Of a stretch of DNA of 64,000 bases, positions 11,705-22,164 are shown piece by piece. The position numbers and the translations under genes are program-made. The notes under the pieces are model-generated. The model had not been told where the DNA came from, did not search any database, and worked only from the letters and a program-made list of their open reading frames with translations. Numbering within the stretch: the first letter of the stretch is position 1; every line of letters begins with the position of its first letter. Source of the stretch: Aquilaria yunnanensis (taxonomy: Eukaryota; Streptophyta; Magnoliopsida; Malvales; Thymelaeaceae); the NCBI GenBank assembly GCA_039654915.1, contig CM077597.1, positions 81,036,001 through 81,100,000 of the forward strand, in the 5' to 3' direction.

Positions 11705-13465
11705 ATGCCTCGTAAAAGGGATAACACCTATAAACGCCAACCTGGGAAAGGACCATTTGCGCAATTTAAGGAGGTAATAGAGCCAATACTTAATGAACGG
11801 CATAGGATGGGTTCTTCATCCCGGGCACAAGAGGATGTCGGTGTAGAGACACAGGACACAACAGTGCCAGGGACGCACGTCTACTCACATGAGAACCAAT
11901 CTGACGGCGGTGGAGGCACGCCATCTGGACATGGATCTGGTGCGCACCACGTTAGGCACCCCATAGTGACGACTCATCCCTCAGATGATGATATACATAT
12001 TGATGACATCCCATCATCGATGTCACAGACAGCAGGCCGACCGCGGATGAGGATATCCCCACATGGTAACATGTAAGTGATAAATACCAGACACACGTAT
12101 TAATAATAGAAGAGTAATTACTTTACATGGAATCATCAACAAGTAAGAAATACTAACAATTTGAACGTCGCAGATTCATTCCAGCTACAGCGACACGGTT
12201 AGTGACACCATGTTTCACCATACATTTCAAACCCTATTCTGATTGGTCCTCCGTCTCTCCATCAGACCTGCAGCAATGGTGGTGTGTTTTTGAGGTATAA
12301 CAATAATATTACGATGATAATGATGTAATAATGTTATAAGATTAAGAATTATTTTTTTCCATTCTAATAGTTTAAACATATTAACCTGTACAGAGGAGCT
12401 GTGAGTGGGATCCGATACACCATAATGAGATGTATCGGGTGTGGAATATCTTGGGAGCACAGCATTACAGAAGCATGATGTCAGAAATTCGACGTGTGAA
12501 AGATCCTGTTAAACGTTGAGCAAAGGCAAACTTTATGTCAGATGCTGCATATGCGAAAATGGAGACATATTGGGCGAGTTCTGAGTTCATTCAAAAGTCC
12601 GCTAGGTTCAAGGCAATGCAAGCAACAGTGACTGACGAGGATTCACAGTCTGGCTCTTGTAGCGCGACATATGCAGGGGGATCTATCTCGATGTTTGCAC
12701 ATCGAGAGCAAATGGTATGTATCTCGGTAATGTTCTTTCATTTTACATTTAAGATACTAATGAAATTAAATTACATATTAATGTTACGTTTCATTCAATT
12801 AGAGAAAGAGAGAGATCCTGAGAAGAAGGACCCTGGCTTGTTTAAAGTCCTTCAAGCAACACATAGAATGAAGAATGGGAAATACGTTAGTAAGCGCTGT
12901 GAAGAAGTTGCTGTAAATATTATAACTGGTTGTTCACAGAATATTCTTAAGAAACTTACCATGTTTTACAAATAATGACTAGCTCAAATGTATTTTATTA
13001 TGTTTCTGTAAACTCGTATCAGTGCAGAGATTGAGGAGCAAACATAACAAGAGGATGGAATAGAGGCAATTGATGAACTAGCAATCATTAGTACTGCATC
13101 TGGCGGTAGAAGGAGAGGCCGTGTATTTGGATTAGGATATGAGCAGCGTGTCATACCGGGACGCCGACTGCCAGGTGCCATCCCGCCTATCGACATCACA
13201 CAGACATCGCAATTCAATGAGCAAGTACAGAAGATGATGGCGGAGGAGAATGCGCGAAGGGATGCGGAGTACGAGAGGAAGCTCGAGAGAATTAAGAGGA
13301 GACAGAGAGCAGAGATGGAGGCTCCGAGAGCCGCATTGGAGCAAACCGGGCGCAATTGGAGATTATTTGTTGTTCGCTAACCTTCCGTGCCCGCCGGCTC
13401 AACCAGTTCCACAGTATCCTGATGACTCGGCCTCGGAGGATGAGGAGATAGTCGGGACTCCGTGA
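11705..13465 (+). pseudogene. CACTA 1 second gene, Transposase_24-like / TNPA-position protein (broken)
   Basis: A five-exon gene follows the transposase on the same strand. Exon 1 (11705-12072) opens with basic 'MPRKRDNTYKR'. Exon 2 (12174-12294) has the Trp-rich 'YSDWSS...LQQWWCVFE' block. Exon 3 (12394-12714) has 'ECEWDP'-like and 'AYAKMETYWASSEF' blocks. Exon 4 (about 12803-12975) has the 'LFKVLQATHRMKNGKYV' block. Exon 5 (about 13026-13465) ends in the 'GGRRRGRVFGLG' motif and a Glu/Arg-rich coiled coil. This order matches the second protein of plant CACTA elements, thought to bind subterminal repeats. Defects are stops at 12517 (TGA) and about 13045, an off-phase exon 4 junction, and a frameshift near 13350, after which the acidic tail ending 'DEEIVGTP' is read. 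Non-functional. Confidence 0.8.
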
Positions 13466-13779
13466 TGGGCATCATGAATAGGTAAGCGCATTTCCAAAGT
13501 TCTTGTGTTATTAGACTTACATAATAATTTTCAGACCTAATTAAGACTCAGTTGAAATTACTGAAATGTGTAATCCGTTGAATGTTGTATGCTTTCTTCC
13601 AGACATATAAGTTCTTGTTTTAATTATGCTGTATTTGAGAATATTTTATTTTAATTACGTTTGCATAGCTGTGTAATGTTTATTGCTGAGTAAACCTGGG
13701 GGAACTTTTGAATTGGTATGTTAATTTTGAATGTGTATTCAAATTGGGAAAGATACGAAACAACTGAAACCTGGAACGT

Positions 13780-14211
13780 TTAATGTACATTACCAACATG
13801 CAAACGGGGAACTTACCAACTTGCGTGCGTTGGTAATTACCGCCTGTCATCCTATTACCAACGCGTATGCAAGTTGGTAATTACCAACGGCTTCATAACA
13901 ACTCCCTTACCAACTGATGTAAGTTGGTAACTACCAATGCGGGTTCCTACCAACTGCCAACAGTTAGTAACTACAACTACGCGATGGAAACCAAGCCTGG
14001 TTCATCATCGTTGGTAATTACCAACGTGAATTTTACCAACGTCTACACGTTGAAATTTACCAACGTGTTATTAATTGCGCATTGGTAAAAAATTTTCCAA
14101 CGTATCGAATACCAACTGTCATTTACCAACGACTCCGCATTGGTAAATTCAATTTGCCAACTGCTGCGCATTGGTACATGGCAATTGGTAAAGTCCTATA
14201 TTTTAGTAGTG
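13780..14211 (+). repeat. Right subterminal repeat array of CACTA 1
   Basis: The ACCAACG / CGTTGGT motif set of the left end recurs here more than a dozen times in both orientations, with variants such as ACCAACTG and GCATTGGTA. The array ends in the terminal inverted repeat TTTTAGTAGTG. Between 13466 and 13780 is a 3' untranslated stretch in which nothing further is recognised. Confidence 0.85.
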
Positions 14212-14214
14212 ACA

Positions 14215-15440
14215 TTCAACTTTCAAGAAAATAGAAGAACATACGAATACTGTTAAAAGAACAAAAATGAGAGATACCTTTGATGTGTGATTTCTTCTAG
14301 CTTCTTTCCAATTTTTTTGCTCATCATAGATGCTTCTAGTTCATCCTTAGCGACCGATGTGATTTTCTTTCCTTTTTCTTATTTTCCTTATTCAAGAGCT
14401 TCTTTCTTATTTCTCGTTCTGATTATCAACATTCTACAGAGATTAAATATGTTTATGATGCGGAAGAATGAACAGCAATGGAAGATCGAACAGGTGAGAG
14501 GGATAGGTGTGAAAGATGACAAGTACTTACAATTGCTCACTAAGAGTTTCTACATCCCGCAGTCTCTTCATCGTTGTGATTCTCCCATTTACATCGGAAA
14601 TAAATTTATTGTCGGCTAGGTTTTTCATGACGGAAGTTTAGTGGCGAAACAGAGATTTTTCCCGGCATTTCAACAAAAAATAGAGTTGAGCGGTTGAAAG
14701 CAACAATCTGTCGATGATGGTTACCAGAAGATAAGGTTCTCGAAGAAGTTGAATAGTTTTGGGTTTTGCACTGCAGATATTTATCGAATGGCATGAAATG
14801 TAATTTTGTGAGTTTTTTACGTGGTAGTACGCTCGTAATATCATAGAAATCATAGCACGTCTGTCGGATGATAGTTTTTAATAGGTAGGGGTTAATGTGA
14901 CAGTAGTTATATAGTAGAAGGAAGGCTTATGGCATAAGCCAGGTTTATGCAATCAATACTCTTCAATCTATTTAAAAAGTCTTAATTTAATATCCTAATA
15001 GTTTTATGTATTTATAAATTTTATTAAAAGTTAAGCTAGTAAATTTTATCTTAAGTACTATGCTTTAGATTCAAAATGCTAATTATTAAAATGGACATTC
15101 TATATATACTACTTGGCTCAAACAATTAAATAGGTTTACCATTAATTTGTTATCATAACTTTGACTTTTAAAGAGACATAAGCTAAAATTTTAATAAACT
15201 TTTTTGATGTTATATTCAAAATTGAAAAGGACATAATACAGGTGAGAAATTCAATAAAAAACTCAAGTAAAAATAAATTTCTTTTAAGAAGTGTGACATA
15301 AATATAGGCTATGATGCCAAAGTATAAACTTAGTAAGTAAACACTTAGCCCTATTTCATTTTAGGCATACGTGTTCCCAAAATGCATTTTTTATGGGTCA
15401 AAGCGCGGGTCAATCCTGACCCAGTTTGTAAAATTACCCC
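14215..15440. other. Intergenic sequence with an unidentified coding-like scrap on the minus strand
   Basis: After a short remainder of the AAAGAACAAA repeat the sequence becomes ordinary AT-rich DNA. On the minus strand, about 14640-14545 reads 'MKNLADNKFISDVNGRITT' and 'MKRLRDVETLSEQ', followed by a GTAAGT donor. About 14360-14285 reads 'KDELEASMMSKKIGKKLEE'. These charged, helix-prone segments could be exons of an unknown gene, but no family is recognised and the frames between them are closed. Confidence 0.25.
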
Positions 15441-15935
15441 CTGTACCCCTAGTTTCTGTAGAGGAGACCATTACCTAAGCTAAAAACACGCTGGTAGCCG
15501 CCAAAGCCCTTTGGGTTAGTTGTAATGATCCTGGCCAGTGAAGGCCACGAATGACACATATTAAATGGAGACATCTGGACGACATCTTCCATAGACCTAA
15601 TCTGGATGATAATGGGCACCAGGTGGACTCCGTGCGACCTTGCCTTCTTTACGGTTCTCAGCTTCAACTTCTGATGCTCCACTGTGAACTTCGATTGAAA
15701 TTGTTTCCTCGCATTGCTGCCTTTTCTCGGACCTTCGCATCCTTTCCTTACGCTCTACCATGAACTTTGATCGGAATGAATTCCTTGCATTTTCCCCTTA
15801 TCCTGTACCTTTATATCTTTTCTTGCATCTTCAATCAAAACCGATTCCTTGTGTACTTGCCTTCTTATGGATCTCCGCATCTTCTCCTTACGCTCCAACG
15901 CCCTCTTCGGCATCCTCACTGCCAACGACATAATG
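15440..15935 (-). other. Possible broken coding sequence with an internal duplication, family unknown
   Basis: On the minus strand two related charged segments are read: 'ERKEKMRRSIRRQ...KES' (from about 15895) and 'ERKERMRRSEKRQQ...EET' (from about 15750). They look like a duplicated unit rich in Glu, Lys and Arg. The downstream frame continues as 'HGVHLVPIIIQIRSMEDVVQ' to a stop at 15449. The base composition is less AT-rich than its surroundings. No domain is recognised, a stop and a frame change separate the segments, and this may be a pseudogene. Confidence 0.3.
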
Positions 15936-16505
15936 GGGAAAGATATAGTAGGGGTATGAATGTAAATATGTGCAAGTTTAGGGTGGGTTTAGTGTTAGAT
16001 GAAAGTGGGTTGAGAAGTCTAGTTGAAAAACACATTAACACGTGGGCGTGTACGTAAAACGAACTGTCCATTAATTTTTCTAAAGGCATGTAATTATAAG
16101 TAACTATACATTACTCAAAAAGCTTAATTACTCTACTCTTGATTTTTTTTTTATCAAAATACACTCACCTCCAAGGTTTCAAAATCTACACTTTCCCTAT
16201 ATTTTATGGTCAATTCAATGTGATTGTTCCAAATATTGAGGTAAAATCTTGTATAACTTTTTACATTTTTTGATAATTAATGCTCACCCATTAATTTAGA
16301 AATTATACTCACATCACTAAAGTTTGAAAACATAGTGATACTCATTATTCTTATAATATAATTAGTCAATCATAGGAAAATAAACTCATTAAAATAGAAT
16401 AGAATCTTAATACCTAAAAGGAAAATTAAAAACTTATAATTTGAGATTTAGTCATTTTATATATATTTGCAATTTTTATTACATATAGATATATATGGAT
16501 ATTAA
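15936..16505. other. AT-rich intergenic sequence, nothing recognised
   Basis: No repeat unit, terminal inverted repeat or domain was recognised between the coding-like scrap and the TRIM at 16511. Confidence 0.5.
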
Positions 16506-16510
16506 GTTGC

Positions 16511-17041
16511 TGTAACAACCCAAATTTAGAATTGGTCAATAAAACACATGCCCACACCACATGGGCTATGCTTTATGAAAAGGATAAGTGCTAAGTGATT
16601 ATGGTTTAGAACTTGAGCTTATATATCTACATAAGGTTTCTTACATTTCATCCTATGTAGGATATGGGGTGTTACAAACTCCCCCATTATGTACCTAACG
16701 TCCTCGGTGGGGTCACTTGGATTACTTGGTCCCCCGAACCAGTAACTTTTCTAATCGGATTACTTAGCCATAGGTAAATTGGCCTATCTAATCCAGGATC
16801 AGTTCTGGTAGACAATGCCTGTGCACAACAACTATGTCACACCTATCGTAGTCTCGGGTTGGCTTTGATACCATCTGTAATAACTCAAGTCCAAAATCGG
16901 TCAACGAAACACCTGCCTACACCACATAGGCTATCTTTTGTGAAAAAGATAAGTGCTAGATGCTTGTAATCTGAAACTTGAGTCTATATATCCAAATAAG
17001 ACTTCTCATATTTCACTCATGTAAGATATGAGGGTGTTACA
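16511..17041 (-). mobile_element. TRIM, complete but diverged, TSD GTTG(C/T)
   Basis: Two 166-bp direct repeats (16511-16676 and 16876-17041) have TG...CA ends and are about 200 bp apart. They belong to the same family as the copy in CACTA 1. On the minus strand the primer-binding site is read as TGGTATCAAAGCC and the polypurine run as AATGGGGGAG. The flanks GTTGC (16506-16510) and GTTGT (17042-17046) differ at one base and are best read as a decayed 5-bp duplication. The repeats have diverged clearly, so the insertion is older than the copy at 4368. Confidence 0.88.
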
Positions 17042-17123
17042 GTTGTACTTTTAAGTTCTAATGAATACATTCCAAGTTTAAAAAGTAAATAAATTGATAA
17101 ATGCTATGTTTTTAGGCATGTTT

Positions 17124-18379
17124 TGTAACACCCCTATGTTCCACATGGGTGAATTGTAGGAAGCCTTATGTGGATATATAGGCTTCAATTTCAGAACATA
17201 AGTACCTAACGTTTATCTTTTTCACAAAGGATAGGCCATGTGGTATGAGCAGGTATTCCGATAACCAGTTCTAGACTTGGGTCATTGCAATTGGTATCAG
17301 AATCGACTCAGGACCGCAATGATGTGGCATAGTGAGTGTGCATATACATCGCATATCGAGACTGATCTTGGATTAGAGAGGTTATTTGACGAAGGATCAA
17401 GTAATCCGATTAGAGAGGTTACTAGTCTAGGGGACCATGTAACCTGAGATACCCTAACAATGACGTTGGGTACATAAAGGGGGAGTTTGTAACACCTCAA
17501 ATCTCACATTAGTGAATTTTGGGAAGCCTTATGTGGATATATAGGCTCCAATTCCAAAACATAAACACTTAGCGCTTATCATTTTCCAAATGATAACCCA
17601 TATGATGTCGGCAGGTGTTTTATTGACTAGTTTTGGACTTGGGTCATTGTAGTTGGTACTAGAGTTGACCCGGGACCACGATGATGTGGCATAGTAGATG
17701 TGCACATTTATCGTCTACCGAGGCTAATCCTAGATTTAAGAGGCTATTTGGCCAGGGGCTAAATAATCCAATTAGAGAGGTTACTTAGTCCAGGGAACCG
17801 AGTAATCCGGCTGACCCCAATAAGGACGTTGAGTATATAAGGGGGGGAGTTTGTAACACATCCCTATCCAACATAAGTGAATTGTGAGAAGCCTTATGTG
17901 GATATATTGGCTCTAACTCTAGAACATAAACACATAGCGCTCATCTTTTTCACAAAGGATAGCCAATGTAGTGTGGGCAGGTGTTCCGTTGACCGGTTCT
18001 AGACTCGAGTCATTGCAGTTGGTATCAGAGCCGATTCGGGGCCATGATGATGTGGTATAGTAAGTGTGCACATGCATCGTCTGACTAAACTAATCCTAGA
18101 TTATAGAGGTTACTTGGTGGGGGATCAAGTAATCCGATTAGAAAGGTTACTGGTCCAGGGGATTGTGTAACCCGAGATACCCCAACAATGACTTTGGGTA
18201 CATAAGGGGGGAGTTTGTAACACCTCAAATCCCACATAGGTGAATTGTGGGGAACTTTATATGGATATCTAGGCTCCAATTCCATAACATAAACACCTAG
18301 TGCCTGTCCTTTTCTAAAGGATAACTCATGGGATGTGGGCAGGTGTTCTGTTGACCGGTTCTAGACTTGGGTCGTTGTA
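17124..18379 (+). mobile_element. Tandem TRIM array: four LTRs and three internal regions inside one TSD (TGTTT)
   Basis: Four LTRs lie at 17124-17289, 17488-17651, 17852-18017 and 18216-18379, separated by internal regions of 198, 200 and 198 bp. Each internal region starts with a TGGTATCAGAGCC-like primer-binding site and ends with a polypurine run before the next TGTAACAC. The 5-bp duplication TGTTT occurs only at the outer edges (17119-17123 and 18380-18384). LTRs 1 and 3 share TTTTTCACAAAGGATAG. LTRs 2 and 4 share TGTAACACCTCAAAT and a different version of that block. Internal regions 1 and 3 also resemble each other more than 2. The order A-1-B-2-A-1-B points to duplication of a two-LTR unit. 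No protein is encoded. Confidence 0.93.
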
Positions 18380-18384
18380 TGTTT

Positions 18385-18645
18385 AAGATCATATAAATCA
18401 AGCACATGTCTATTAAAAAATTTTAAATTTAGTGGCATTTCTCAGTTTTTTTCTATAAAAAACTATAGAAAACATAGAAAACAATCAGTAATTATTTTTT
18501 CTATTTTTTCTTTTAAAATACCAATCTTATTTTCCTAATATGAAGCCTAAGAGCTTGTCATCACTTTGTTCTACTTTTGTTTTTCCTTCCATTCCATAAT
18601 TTTAATTTTTTTAAATCTAATAAATAGGGAATGACAAATTTGAGT
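18385..18645. other. AT-rich intergenic sequence, nothing recognised
   Basis: A short AT-rich spacer with no recognised element. Confidence 0.5.
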
Positions 18646-18649
18646 AACA

Positions 18650-19855
18650 TTAAAATGGGAAATAAAATGCAACTTAAGGATAAAAAGGTCGTCCAACATT
18701 TTTGACATATTCATGCTTTTTATCATTGATTCATATATATATAATTATGAGGTTTTTGAAAATTTTAAATTTCAATTAAAATACTTCATTCAAGTTTAAG
18801 GGTACAAAAAATTGATAATTTATGTTTGAGGACTTGTCCCAAATATATATAATTTAATTAAGTACATATTTGTTGTAAAAATTTAACTTATTATGACTAT
18901 TTAAGATTTTTGTTCCCATTAAAAGTTATACTTAATAAATAAATTTAAGCAAATGTACTGAAGCTAAAAAAAAACATGCAGATTCCTCTATTTTGTTCTT
19001 TAGAAGGTAAACATGAGACTTCTATTTTTTTTCTTTCTCTTTCAGATTCCTATTGCCAATTATACCTCTAATAAATATACAATGCTAAATTAATTTAAGT
19101 ATCTTTTCAAAAATAAAACACCACATAAGTTAAAGGGTATAAAAATCAATGAAAATTTTGTCACTTTCATACATTTTTTAATTTTGATAATAGAACACTA
19201 CGTTACATAAAAGTATAATGTTTATAATGTAATTAAAAAATCTATCATTAAAACAGGGAAATAAAATAAAACTTAGGGATAAAAAGGCCCAACATTTGAC
19301 ATATTCATACCTTTTATGATTTTTATCAAATTTAAATATTAAAATAGACATAATAAAGAGGTTTTTGAAACTTTTAAGTTCCAATTAACATACTTCATTC
19401 AAGTTTAAGAGTACAAAAAATTGATAAAATTTTATGTTTAAGGTCATGCCCCAAAAATATATACAATTTAATTAAGGACATATTTGTTACAAAAGTTTAA
19501 GTTATTATGGCTATTTAAGATTTTTTTTGCCATCAAAATTTATACTTAATATATAACTTTAAGTAATTTTATTAAAGCTAAAAAAAGACATGTGGATTCC
19601 TGTTTTTTTTTTTTAAAACTATGCATATGAGACTTCTATTTTTTCTTTCTTTCTCTTTTAGATTCTTAGTACTAATTATATCATTAATAAATATACAACA
19701 CCAAATTAATTTGGGCGTCATTAAAAAAATAAAACACCCATAGGTTAAGAGTATAAAAGTAGATAAAAAATTTTGTCACTTTCATAATTTTTCTAATATT
19801 GATAATAGAACACTACGTTGCATGAAAGTATAATTCTTATAATAAAATTTAAATC
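18650..19855. repeat. Local tandem duplication of about 0.6 kb
   Basis: Copy 1 (about 18650-19228) and copy 2 (about 19248-19855) run in the same order throughout. Shared landmarks are GGGAAATAAAATG/AAAAC, 'GACATATTCAT', 'TACTTCATTCAAGTTTAAG', 'GAGACTTCTATTTTTT', 'TTTTGTCACTTTCATA' and 'GATAATAGAACACTACGTT'. Divergence is moderate and includes small indels. No coding content is recognised, and the source of the unit is unknown. Confidence 0.8.
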
Positions 19856-20703
19856 ATTATAACTTTTGAACAATTAACGTGTATGTAAAATAAAAACCTT
19901 GCTTCTTTACTTTCTTTGTAGTAAAATTAGTAGTTTGACACAATAAAAAATTTATACTCTCTTAATATATGTCATAAGAATTTTTTTATTCTTTTATAGA
20001 TAGATAATAGTGTGAGGGTGAAAAACATTTACAATTAAGCAAGAAAAGACTTAATTATACTCTTAGTGTATGTCAAATAATTCTTAGTATATAAAACTAA
20101 CTTGTAAGAAGAGAACCAAAGTATAGAATATCAACCCAAAAAAACTTGAACCTAACCATTGAGATAAAGATCTAATTTATTTAGCATTAATTCAAATTAA
20201 TCCAAATATGTTTTTTAGGTTGAATAATTAAAAAATTCATAACAATTACTATAAAAATTTTATTTAATAAATTATTATAGATATATATAATTAGTTTTCA
20301 AATGATATTAGTTTTAGATGAAAAATCCTGTAAAAATAAAAATTAATTATTTTGGATAGTCAACTTCAAACAATTGTCTACTTTTTTTTTCCCTAATATA
20401 TGATTTAAACCCCAAATCTTCATGTTAGAGAATTCATGAATTTCTATAACTCTCTAATAAGTACGGCAAGTCAACCGTATAACTTTAATTTCACTTAACA
20501 GTATGGGGCCCCAATTGGTATAGATGAAGCTTAGGGTTTAAATTCTTATAAGGTCTCATAGTGTAAAAAGACTCTTATTAAAAATTTTACTTTTCTCTTC
20601 CTAAATAGAGTTAAAATTTTAATATATTTTTATTATTTTTTTAATGTATAAATAATTATTTTTGAATGGTTGTAAGTATTAAGTATTATTATTATTATTA
20701 TTA
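19856..20703. other. AT-rich intergenic sequence, nothing recognised
   Basis: AT-rich DNA with a short ATT triplet run near 20685-20703. No gene or bounded element was seen. Confidence 0.5.
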
Positions 20704-20705
20704 TA

Positions 20706-20917
20706 CTCTCTCCGTCACAAGTTCTATGTAACATTTCAGGTTTTTGACTTAAATTTATTTATTTTAATATTTTTTGGGAACAAATTTACAAAATTACATT
20801 TAGAAACTATAAAAAATTTACTTTTTAAAGAAATTTAAAAAATATTAATATAAAAAAATTTAATTCAAACTTAAGTGAAAAAACTAAAATGGTGCAAAGA
20901 ACTTGAGATGAAGATAG
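20706..20917. mobile_element. Stowaway-like MITE, 212 bp, TSD TA
   Basis: The left end CTCTCTCCGTCACAAG and the inward-read right end CTATCTTCATCTCAAG pair over more than 30 bp with a few mismatches. TA lies on both sides (20704-20705 and 20918-20919). The CTCYCTCCGTC-type terminus, TA target and small non-coding body are typical of Stowaway/mariner-derived miniature elements. Confidence 0.85.
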
Positions 20918-20919
20918 TA

Positions 20920-22164
20920 GTTTGAATGGCAAGTGAAAGAGAATGAAAATAAATTGACCCAAAACTAACTTTCAAAAGCATTTATAACAAATTTAGGACA
21001 TATTTGTCAAATTTAACTAAAATTATGGTTAAGAAATGATTTTTCCAAAAATTAAATTCTAAAAACAATACATGCATAATGCTACTTTGAAACAACTCAT
21101 AGGACTTGATTGGCTACAAAAAACTAATAGAAATATAAGTACATTAATATTATTTATTATAGAGACGTGTTAGATGTTAAGAATAAAAACTTATGTTCCA
21201 ACATTCAAAATGATGACCATATGGGAAAAGATAATTATTATAAATTTTTCAATATTTTAAAATATTGGAAGAATGTAAAAAAAAAATACTTGCTACTGAA
21301 ATTCCTCTTTATTATCATATAAGCAACTAATTCTACGTGTTAAGAATTTTTTTTTTCTAAAATTTTTCACAATGACCTTTGCTACAATAATAATTCTTTT
21401 TATTTTTTTCATAGCATGTCCTTGAGTCATATGTGAATTATATGATTGCTCTAATATAGACCAAATACCTAAGCTTTCAAAGTATATATTCATCCAAGTA
21501 GAGAAAAGAAAACTCAATTGACAAAAATTTTATATTCAAAGATATTTTTCATAGTAGAATAAAATTAGGTCATATTTGTTAAAATTAACTAGGTTTAGAA
21601 GTCAAAGTAAGTTTAGTAGTCAAAATAGTAAATTTCCCAAAAACCAAACGCTAAACACATCCCACTTTGCCTTTTTTTCCTCCCATATTATATTTTTAGT
21701 ATTGTAATACTGCTAAATATCTAATTAAATAGGTAATTATATATTTAGATCTCTGTAAGTGGATTCTTTTCTTTCCCACATTTTAGAGTCTTAATACTAA
21801 CATAACTCTAATTGAATAGACAATATAAATGTTTTTATCATTAAAGGAGTAAAAGAACTTATAATTTTAGGATAAAGGAAAAACTATATGTGAACTATTA
21901 TAAAGTTTTCACTTATTTAATTTTTTAATAAATACTTTTTATACCTAAAATTATTCTTTAATATGCAACACTTACAAATTTTCATGTGAAACTTTACATG
22001 AGTTTTGTCATATAATAAGCTTTCATAGTATATACTCATTCAAGTTGCAAAACTAATAAAACTTAATTGACAAAAAAATTATGTTCAAAGGTGCCTTTTA
22101 CAGCAATACAAACTTTAGCTTGAATTTTACCTTATATTTAATTTTTTATTTAAATAAAATTTTT
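20920..22164. other. AT-rich intergenic sequence with weak internal duplication
   Basis: Similar phrases recur at a spacing of a few hundred bases: 'ATTTAGGACATATTTGTCAAA' and 'ATTAGGTCATATTTGTTAAAA' near 20990 and 21565, and 'TCAATTGACAAAAATTTTAT' and 'CTTAATTGACAAAAAAATTAT' near 21515 and 22065. This suggests an old, diverged local duplication. No coding content is supported. Confidence 0.4.

Larger units (their letters stand above)
2669..14211 (+). mobile_element. CACTA (En/Spm-type) DNA transposon 1, 11.5 kb, both ends and TSD present
   Basis: The left end is CACTACTAAAAAATGGGG and the right end, read inward, is CACTACTAAAATATAGGAC. The terminal 11 bases match, and both ends carry the CACTA signature. 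The 3-bp target duplication ACA lies at 2666-2668 and 14212-14214. Subterminal arrays of ACCAACG / CGTTGGT flank two plus-strand genes: a TNP2-type transposase (7929-11554) and a second gene (11705-13465). The 5' part is enlarged by a LINE fragment, a TRIM and AT-rich repeats. Both genes carry stops and frameshifts, so the copy cannot move on its own. Intact ends mean it could still be moved by a transposase supplied elsewhere. Confidence 0.95.
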
